DNA of 64,000 nucleotides from NCBI GenBank assembly GCA_036874045.1, contig CM072345.1, forward strand, positions 3,745,501 through 3,809,500. Reading direction: 5' to 3'. A program made the position numbers and the translations under genes. Each line of letters starts with the position of its first letter. Position 1 is the stretch's first letter. The notes below the pieces were generated by a model that saw only the letters and a program-made list of their open reading frames with translations, did no database searches and was not told the origin of the DNA. The stretch is from Cymodocea nodosa. Its lineage: Eukaryota; Streptophyta; Magnoliopsida; Alismatales; Cymodoceaceae. This document shows, piece after piece, positions 36,176 through 42,738 of the stretch.

Positions 36176-37013
36176 CTAAAATTAGAAAAACTCCAGAAGG
36201 AAGTAGATGAATTTAGGCATAGAGATTAAATTGTATTGTTCATCTACTTGTGTAAAATTGTATGAAATTGTATGGTGTACTTGTAATGTAATTGATTCAT
36301 ATTAATGAATATAATTTTTCAGATGCAATTTTCATACGTATTTGGATGTGAAATGAATGGAATTTATTGAATATTATGTAATTTGTGGAACTTTATGAAT
36401 ATGTAACAGATTTACAATTTGCTGAATGACAGGATAATTGCTTAAAAATTTTTGCATGTTATAAGGTAAAATGTAAATTCTGCATAACGTAAAATGACCT
36501 ACAAGTTAAATCTTTATATAATGTTCAGATTTAAATGTATTTTAATCAAAATGAGGCATTAATAACATAGATTTAACTTTATTACAATTAGCAGAATGAA
36601 AAATAATAAAAAACAATGAAAAAAAACAGAATAGAAAACTTACGAGAGTGAAACTTAGAAGTTGTCAAGTGTTAACTCAACGAAGTAAGTCCGTTGAGTT
36701 AACCGTAACTCCACGAGGTCAGTAATATAATATAAGGTCACTCCATTGAGTTATCTGTAACTCAACGAAGTTAGTCCGTGGAGTTAGCAACAGTAACCGA
36801 CCATTTTCTGTTGAGTAATCTGTAACTCAACGACGTTAGTTCGTGGATTAAGCAGAACAGTTATTCTTTTAACCACAAACAAAACTTCGTCGGTTTAGCG
36901 GCTACCAAAATTTGAAATTAGTAGTGGTACACGTACCCATAAAAACAGGAACCACGATGTACGTTGCAAGCCACGTTCTTGCAACGAGATTTATTCACTT
37001 TATGGATGTGTAG
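36176..37013 (+). other. Deletion scar of the accessory ORF and upstream region of the gag/F-box unit
   Basis: At 36176 sequence jumps from the spacer to the last codons and 3' flank of the accessory ORF (TTAGAAAAACTCCAGAAGGA). Comparison with Athila-4 puts the loss at about 2.3 kb, including the TATTTAAA box. The remainder (36250-37013) is non-coding: palindromes of the TAACTCAACG type at 36670-36850 and a perfect stem CGTTGCAAG/CTTGCAACG at 36962-36986. Confidence 0.75.
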
Positions 37014-37022
37014 TATATATAT
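37014..37022 (+). promoter_or_regulatory. TATA box of the Athila-2 gag/F-box unit
   Basis: TATATATAT follows GTGTAG and is conserved in Athila-4 (49462-49471, minus). With the conserved intron signals downstream it suggests that gag is transcribed from its own start inside the element. Confidence 0.5.
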
Positions 37023-37156
37023 GAAATAGAATGTTATTTACGAGTTACTAGCACTTTTAAAAGAAAGGAGAAAGCGTTGGAGGAACTGGAAGGAGAAGCA
37101 GCTAATTCAACCTTCATCTGACAACAAATATTTATAGAATGGAAAGCTTCAGACTG

Positions 37157-37257
37157 GTATGTAATTAATCTTCTGCTATTTATTTATGAGCACATGGACT
37201 CGTTCTCTAAGCACTAAACGATTAGTAAGAACACCTACCTAGGAATTTTCATTGTAG
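37157..37257 (+). other. Probable 5'-UTR intron before Athila-2 gag
   Basis: CTG|GTATGT marks the donor and TTTTCATTGTAG|AGG the acceptor, 101 bases in all. Athila-4 has donor and acceptor at the same places, also 101 bases apart. There the acceptor changed to CGCAG but kept the AG. Upstream exon would be about 37045-37156; the gag ATG is 84 bases after the acceptor. Confidence 0.55.
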
Positions 37258-37341
37258 AGGAATATTGAAAAATTTTCTGAACTGAACTTTAACGAAATTC
37301 TTTGGGGTGTAACTAACCTTTCTTTAAAAGAGAATGTAGAA

Positions 37342-38529
37342 ATGGCTGCACCAGTAGAAAAACCATTAGGAGAGATTCTGTATCCTAAATTAATTGATGA
37401 ACCTTCATGTATTCGATTGCCAAACTTTGAGGGAGATAGGTTTGAACTAAAATCTAATTATATTAGTCAATTGCCACATTTTCATGGATTAGAAAGAGAG
37501 GATGCCTATTATTTCCTTAGAGAATTTAACGAAGTTTGTCAAATGTTGAGAATGCCGAACATGAGTATAGATGCTATTAAACTTAGATATATCCCTTTTG
37601 CTTTAAAAGATACAGCTAAGAGATGGTTATATACTTTATCGCCTGATTCAATTTCTACAGGGACTGAATTTTACTCTGTTTTTCTGGAAAAATATTATCC
37701 AACACATCAAACGATTAAAAAGAAGAAAGAAATATTAATGTGTAGCCAAAAACAGGGTGAATCATTCTGGAAATATTTTGAAAGATTTAAAGATTTACTG
37801 ACTCAATGTCCACATCATGCAATGAGTAAAGCACAATTAATAGGCATAATTTATGAAGGCATAGATGTTTCAACGAAATCTTTATTAGAATCTACTTGTC
37901 AAAATGGATTTTTAAAATTATGTAGTGAAGAAGCATGGGCATATTTAGAGAATTTTGCAAAAAGAACTACACAGTGGGAAAATTCGACAAAAGCTATTGT
38001 AGATAAAAGATTATTGCCAAGAGGAATGCATGAAATAGATTCCAATACTATGCTTGAGGTGAAATTAAATGAATTAACAAAGAAAATAGAAGAGTTATCA
38101 TTAAATCAAAAGCTAGCAGAAAAGAATACAAACATAAATGACTTTGATATTATTTATGCTAGAAACCAGAGAGATAACTTGGGAAATTCTTATAATCCTA
38201 ATTGGAGAAATCACCCGAATTTATCTTGGAGAAACAACAATTTCCAGGGAGGAGAAAATATAAATGAAAAGAACATAAGTTATGAAGTATTAATTGAACA
38301 AGGAGCTAGAATAGAGAAATTAGAAAAGATAATCCAACAAGTAAACAATCGTCTAGAATTTATATTTGGAAATGCTGCAAATCAAAATCAGAATAGAATT
38401 ATATCACTTAGACAGAAGGAACCAATGGAAGTTAGACCTACTGGAGGATTGCCAATACAAGCTATACCTAATCTTGTCAATAGAACGGTTAATGAAATTG
38501 ATACCTCTTCTAGGAGGGCAGCTGAATGA
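37342..38529 (+). CDS. Gag capsid part of Athila-2, located behind pol (intact frame)
   Basis: This is an uninterrupted 395-codon frame, the best preserved gene of the window. It holds the Retrotrans_gag domain (RLPNFEGDRFELKSNYI at about residue 23, LKDTAKRWLYTL at about residue 90, GESFWKYFERFKDLLTQCPHH at about 140). It also has the YNPNWRNHPNLSW and RPTGGLP motifs that follow the zinc knuckle in normal Athila Gag. No zinc knuckle and no LRSG motif are present here; those lie at 30947-31700. The protein would build the particle shell. It is bounded by two intron-like intervals and followed by an F-box frame. Normal Athila elements have gag at the 5' end, so this order is unusual. Confidence 0.88.
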   Translation: MAAPVEKPLGEILYPKLIDEPSCIRLPNFEGDRFELKSNYISQLPHFHGLEREDAYYFLREFNEVCQMLRMPNMSIDAIKLRYIPFALKDTAKRWLYTLSPDSISTGTEFYSVFLEKYYPTHQTIKKKKEILMCSQKQGESFWKYFERFKDLLTQCPHHAMSKAQLIGIIYEGIDVSTKSLLESTCQNGFLKLCSEEAWAYLENFAKRTTQWENSTKAIVDKRLLPRGMHEIDSNTMLEVKLNELTKKIEELSLNQKLAEKNTNINDFDIIYARNQRDNLGNSYNPNWRNHPNLSWRNNNFQGGENINEKNISYEVLIEQGARIEKLEKIIQQVNNRLEFIFGNAANQNQNRIISLRQKEPMEVRPTGGLPIQAIPNLVNRTVNEIDTSSRRAAE

Positions 38530-38554
38530 AGCAACATATCTGAAGCAACTATTT

Positions 38555-38708
38555 GTATGTATATATGTTTTATTTTAAGTTAATAGTATCATAGAGTTAA
38601 TTTTTAACTCAACGGACTTAGTCCGTTGAGTTATGCCTTGACTCCAAGAGGGTGTGCAGTAGTTAAGTTAATTTTTGTCTTTGCTAAATTTTTGTTTTTA
38701 TTTTACAG
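38555..38708 (+). other. Probable intron between gag and F-box frame, Athila-2
   Basis: Donor TTT|GTATGT follows the gag stop by 25 bases. The acceptor is a long pyrimidine stretch ending TTTTACAG|AATCG, nine bases before the F-box ATG. The length is 154 bases; the Athila-4 interval (47954 to 47801) is also 154 bases with GTATAT and TATACAG. The interval contains a CCGTTGAGTTA palindrome. Confidence 0.5.
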
Positions 38709-38717
38709 AATCGACAA

Positions 38718-39388
38718 ATGGAATTAATGCAATTACCGTTGGATGCACTAAAGGAAATACTAAGTAACTTGTCAGCTAAAGATCTGTGCAGGCTGTGTTG
38801 TGTATTAAAGGAAATTAAAGACTGTATTGAAGAAAAATATTTTCAGGGACTACAAGCTGCAAAAATGACTAAGATTAGAGATGGATTCATATGGAGGTCA
38901 TTTAATTGTAGTTCAAATACCCATGAATATCTGGCTATGGAAGAAACTACTGGAATTCCACCTAATGCATTAGAAGGAATGAGTCATATTATGGGGATAG
39001 ATGAAGGATTAATCATATACAAGACGAGACCAAGGTATGCAAGTTTATCATTACCTGATATTTTGATAAGAAATCCTATAACAGGAGAAGAATGGAATAT
39101 AGGAAGACCTAATAGATTTGAAGCACCAACTATAAATTGTGGGTCAGCTTTAATATTTTCTGATAAAAATTCTGCAATTTCTGAAAAATTATATTATTGG
39201 AGACCTACAGGAAATTAGGGTGAAGATTTACGCTTAAGTGTGTATAATTTTCTAAACAGATCTTAGAATGAAAACATTATAATATATCTAGGATAGAAAT
39301 CATTAATTAACCAAACACATGTCATACTTGATGGATATATCTATTTAGTCATGGAGATATCATTAGCATATGGATCTGATTTACATAC
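38718..39388 (+). pseudogene. F-box protein gene carried by Athila-2, truncated
   Basis: The frame starts MELMQLPLDALKEILSNLSA, a clear F-box motif (LPxDxLxEIL, then KDLCRLCCVLKEI). The rest resembles the plant F-box associated region: ILIRNPITGEEW at about residue 115 (typical V-x-NP-x-T motif) and KLYYWRPTGN. F-box proteins join SCF ubiquitin ligases through SKP1 and choose targets with the C-terminal part. Stops at 39216, 39264 and 39292 break it, and it is cut near 39388. The stop at 39292 (after IIYLG) is also in Athila-4. A captured host gene is the likely source. Confidence 0.8.
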
Positions 39389-40640
39389 AGTTTTCTTTAA
39401 ATTAGCAACTTTAAATAACAGATTCTTATTTTCTTCTTTCAGATCAAAATTTTTTCAACTAGGGCTTTTTCTAATTCAGCAAAGACATCTTCTAGATAGG
39501 AGTTTAAACTCTTTAATTCTTTCTTATACTTCTAACATTTTACATATAAGTTATCTATTGTACAGAGAAGACTATCTATATCTACATCATCATTTTCCTT
39601 TTCTGAGCAATAAGGAGATGTAGAGCATACCTCTTGTACAGCAAAGCAAACGTTTACAGATGCCTCTTCATCTGAGTCTGATGAGCCACTAGATGAACTG
39701 CTATCATCCCATGTGACTTTCAAAGCCATCTTCTTTTTATTCTTCTTCTTCCATTTTTGTTTGTCGTCCTATTGGAAAGGACAATATAGTTGAATGTGTC
39801 CCAACTTTTTGCACTTGTAGCATGTAGGGACTTTTGATCTTGAGGAGCTGGCTTTGCCTCCTTGTCTCATCATTTTTTTAAAGTTTCTAGCCAGTGGTAA
39901 TACTTCATCCTCATCTGAGCTTGATTGATCTTCTATTGAGGGAAAGGCTAGTTCTTTCTTTTTCTTAGCCTTTCTTTCAATGACTCCTTCTTTTCATTCC
40001 TTCATCTGAACTTCATGGGCCAGAAGATTTCCCAATAGATCTTCAACTAAATAGTTGTTCAAATCCTTTGAATCTTGTATGGAAGTAGACTTCTACTTCC
40101 ATTCAACTATCAAGCTTCTTAAGATCTTCTGTACCTGTTCACGATTAGAAAAACTCCTTCCAAGGCCACTTAGTTCATTCACAATTTCTGTGAATCTAGA
40201 AAACATTTCAGTAATACTTTCTTTTTCAAGAATTTTGAATAATTCATATTTTCTTAATAAAATGCTGATTTTAGTATCTTTAACTTGGCTGGTTTCTTCA
40301 TATGTAATTTGAAGGATCTTCCAAGCTTCATGAGAGAATTTACAAGCTAATATTTTATTATACTGTTCACCAGTTAGTGCACAGTAAATGGAATTATGTT
40401 CACGAGCATCCATCTGGATGATTCTTTCATCCTCCTTAGTCTAGTCACTTTCATGACTGATTGGAATTGGTGTACCATGTACAACCATTCTCCAAAGTTT
40501 CACATCTGTACTCTTGAGAAAGCACTCCATCCTATTTTTCCAATAGCTATAATTGCTACCATCAAAGAGGGGAGGTCGATGGATATTCTGACCCTCTGTA
40601 GTGTGAAAAGCTATGATCTCAGATGGTTAAATCTATTAAC
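39389..40640 (-). pseudogene. Copia B gag, 3'-truncated
   Basis: Minus-strand Sirevirus Gag. It has RPPLFDGSNYSYWKNRM (about 40575), the capsid region open from 40413 to 40093, a zinc knuckle CYKCKKLGHIQLYC (about 39825) and the ALKVTWDDSSSSSGSSDSDE block (39729). A coiled-coil start (ELKSLNSYLEDVF) follows before it ends at the Athila-2 joint. Stops near 40445, 40093, 39985, 39770 and 39532 break it. It is clearly related to but distinct from Copia A Gag. Confidence 0.85.
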
Positions 40641-40652
40641 GAGATCAACCTT

Positions 40653-40664
40653 GTTCTGATACCA
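40653..40664 (-). other. Primer-binding site of Copia B (tRNA-iMet type)
   Basis: On the minus strand TGGTATCAGAAC follows the 5' LTR end after two bases. One mismatch to the canonical plant Copia site TGGTATCAGAGC. Confidence 0.85.
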
Positions 40665-40666
40665 AT

Positions 40667-41868
40667 TGTTAGGACCTTATGGCTTACCAAAGGAGGGGTG
40701 AATGGTAATAATCTATTATTTTTTGTTATTTAATGGTCGATTGATATAGAGAGTTAGCAAGCACATAATAACAATAATACACAAGAATTTTAGGTGGTTC
40801 ACCACTAACGGTTAGACCACCCCCAAGGTACACTTGGGCTTCACTAAACTTTCACAAACTTACAATCACTTGCTTTAAGGTTTAAGCAAGAACCAACCAA
40901 CTGATTGAGCTTTCAGGTCGTAGCTCCAACCAATCTTTCTCTGAAGTTTTGATCTGTGTACTTTAGTAAACACTAGCTTGAAAGTATCAGAGTTGAGTGC
41001 GTGATGAGCTTCTAAAATTGAGTCTGTAAATGCTGAAGATGATTTGATCTCTAAGGCTTTCTTCTATTAAGCTTGGTGTAAATATATGTATGAGCAAAAA
41101 GCTATCTGATTATGTTGTTCGTTGCTTGTATATATACTGAACATGTGTAACAATCATATTTTTCTTCCAACGGATAAGTCATGTAGTATTTCAGATTGTA
41201 CAATGAGAGTTGTCACTGAATCGGATACTTGCAACTGTAACTTACCGAACTATTATTTAATTATCAGATAGTTAGTTACAGTAACCCTCCGAAATCCTTT
41301 GTTAAGTTTCTGACTACTTTATCTAATTCAGCACGTGCATAATAGACTAACTTAAGTTCTGGATGGTTAAACTTGTAACTCACCGAAACTCTTCAAGATT
41401 TCGGATAGTTAGCTCCAGTAACTTTCTGATTCTTCTTTTAAGCTTCTGTTTGGATTTCTGCACGTGGGAAATTCAATGACTTAAGTTTTGGATGGTTATA
41501 CTTGTAACTCATCAAAACTCTTCAAGATTTCAAATAGTTAGTTCCAGCAACCTTTCGATTCTTCATACATCCATCTTCCTAACTTTCCGAAAGTCTTCTA
41601 ACTGTCGGATACTTAATTCTTCTAACTGTCCGATAGTATTGCTACTGCATTATACTACCTTTCGGATACTTAGACTATTAACTCATCGAAAATATTTCTC
41701 TTTCAGATAGTTAAGCTTGGTAACCTTCCGAAAATCCTTTTTATCACTTGTAGCATACTTTGAATTGTCTGTATCAACTTCTGCTTTCTTACTGACTGTT
41801 GAGCCTGAGAAATACAATTTAAATTCTCACATTGATTTTTGCATTATCAAAATCTTGAGGTCCTTTCA
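40667..41868 (-). repeat. 5' LTR of Copia B
   Basis: On the minus strand it runs from TGAAAGGACC (41868) to GGTCCTAACA (40667), 1202 bp. It pairs with 26221-27586. Against that copy it lacks a block around the first CGGATAGTT repeats, the main cause of the 164-bp length difference. Repeats of TCGGATAGTTA / TAACTNNCCGAA dominate 41200-41740. Confidence 0.88.
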
Positions 41869-41873
41869 AATTC
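41869..41873. other. Target-site duplication of Copia B, right
   Basis: AATTC, identical to 26216-26220, marks the right edge of the Copia B insertion. Athila LTR sequence (CTCTGTAAATAG) resumes directly after it. Confidence 0.9.
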
Positions 41874-42250
41874 CTCTGTAAATAGTAGTATTTAATTGGA
41901 AAGATAGGTTTATGGAGTTAACTTAAGTCTAAGAGGTTAGTCTATTATGTTAGCCATAACTCCACGAACTAGGTCTGTTGTGTTAACTGTAACTCAACAG
42001 AGTGCTTACTGAACACAAAAATTCCAATATTAAAATCGGAACAGTACATAATTCTTACTCAATCTCTATGGGATTGACCTATACTTGCACACAAATACAA
42101 TAGACACTATGCACTTATAGTTAAAATACAAATTGGAATTAATATCTAATTTGTGTGAAAGGTTGTTAGTTTACTTCTAAAAGTAATTATTGATATAAGC
42201 CTAAGACAAATTAAACTAGTAAAAACAGAAGTTAACAAACCCAATAGACA
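41869..42250 (+). repeat. Athila-1 5' LTR, right part
   Basis: This continues the LTR broken at 26220 and ends CAATAGACA. It aligns with 30427-30831 of Athila-2, including decayed CCGTTGAGTTA palindromes at 41930-42005. The two parts together give a 2009-bp LTR. Confidence 0.85.
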
Positions 42251-42257
42251 AGTTTTC

Positions 42258-42275
42258 TAGTGCTGTTGCTAGGGA
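42258..42275 (+). other. Primer-binding site of Athila-1, decayed
   Basis: TAGTGCTGTTGCTAGGGA lies seven bases after the LTR end. It is the tRNA-Asp site with several transitions, at the same distance as in Athila-2. Confidence 0.7.
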
Positions 42276-42332
42276 TTGAGAAGCTAAGCAACTGTAAGTG
42301 CTGTTTTGTTTTAATAGCAAGAGGAGTGTTGT

Positions 42333-42700
42333 GTGTTTTCTTCTATAATTGAGAATATGGCATATGCTTATGCTCAAAGATTTCTGAAACCTGTAGTTAG
42401 CATATGTGAATTCTGCAATTTGCAAGGTCATGACATTTTTGATTGTTTGAAACTAAGACAATTGCATATGGTTAGATCACATGAACAACAAATGAATTAT
42501 ATTCACTATAATAGAGCTGAGTATGAGAATCCTATGGTTTACCCAACTAATGGTCAGCTTAGAATGCATAATATGTTGAGAGACAAGGAAGTTTGGGATA
42601 GGTATGACAGACTAGAGCGTAGCTTAGAGAAAAACATGGACAAACTGGAACAATATATGTGTCAGCAACAAGAAGTCAACCAATTAAACTATAAGGAAGC
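42333..42700 (+). pseudogene. Athila-1 5' gag part with zinc knuckle, truncated
   Basis: The frame opens MFSSIIENMAYAYAQRF, as in Athila-2, and has the zinc knuckle CEFCNLQGHDIFDC (about 42411) followed by the same acidic linker to NYKEAY. After about 42700 the frame continues only by chance into the reversed primer-binding site of an inverted Athila LTR and stops at 42738. It shows that the short zinc-knuckle start directly after the primer-binding site is a family trait. Confidence 0.8.
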
Positions 42701-42713
42701 ATATTGTTTGGAT

Positions 42714-42731
42714 TTACCCTACACGACACCA
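42714..42731 (-). other. Primer-binding-site remnant next to the Athila-4 LTR
   Basis: On the minus strand TGGTGTCGTGTAGGGTA follows the LTR end after seven bases (AGTTTTC). This is the tRNA-Asp site with mutations. A primer-binding site after what is, from its other side, a 3' LTR means that this LTR also had an internal region downstream, as in a tandem array. Confidence 0.6.
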
Positions 42732-42738
42732 GAAAACT

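Larger units (their letters stand above)
28668..39388 (+). mobile_element. Athila-2, Gypsy/Athila element, 3'-truncated
   Basis: The order is 5' LTR, tRNA-Asp primer-binding site, short Gag part with zinc knuckle, protease, RT, RNase H, integrase, spacer with the accessory ORF deleted, TATA, intron, gag capsid part, intron, F-box gene. It breaks off near 39388 inside the F-box gene, joined to Copia B gag. There is no 3' LTR, so a target-site duplication cannot be seen. The gag-after-pol order is the same as in Athila-4. Confidence 0.85.
26221..41868 (-). mobile_element. Copia B, Sirevirus-like, minus strand, split by Athila-2
   Basis: On the minus strand it reads 5' LTR (41868 to 40667), iMet primer-binding site, gag (40640 to 39389), a gap occupied by Athila-2, the end of RT and RNase H (28667 to 27935), repeated polypurine tracts and 3' LTR (27586 to 26221). 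A 5-bp duplication AATTC flanks it. Protease, integrase and most of RT are missing, so the Athila-2 arrival was accompanied or followed by a deletion. Confidence 0.88.
24594..42700 (+). mobile_element. Athila-1, Gypsy element interrupted by Copia B
   Basis: Its LTR (24594-26220 plus 41869-42250) is split by the 15.6-kb Copia B insertion. It is followed by a spacer of seven bases, a decayed tRNA-Asp primer-binding site and the first 360 bases of coding sequence. It then breaks at an inverted joint near 42700. It had itself inserted into the accessory ORF of Copia A-2. Everything downstream of the zinc knuckle is absent. Confidence 0.8.

Noticed and set aside
36060-36850. CRISPR array or prokaryotic terminator reading of the regularly repeated palindromes
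   Set aside because: Repeats are short, unevenly spaced, inverted, and sit in plant retrotransposon spacers and LTRs; no cas genes or spacers exist.
35619-37341. An LTR between pol and gag that would make the gag-behind-pol order a simple tandem of two elements
   Set aside because: The interval has no TGTTTAG start, no tRNA-Asp primer-binding site before gag, and no similarity to the 2.2-kb LTR. Both copies have the same interval, in Athila-4 including a full accessory ORF.
40055-40312. Plus-strand frames over Copia B gag (40055-40312, 40396-40659)
   Set aside because: They are antisense shadows of the minus-strand Gag, which has zinc knuckle and ALKVTWDD motifs.
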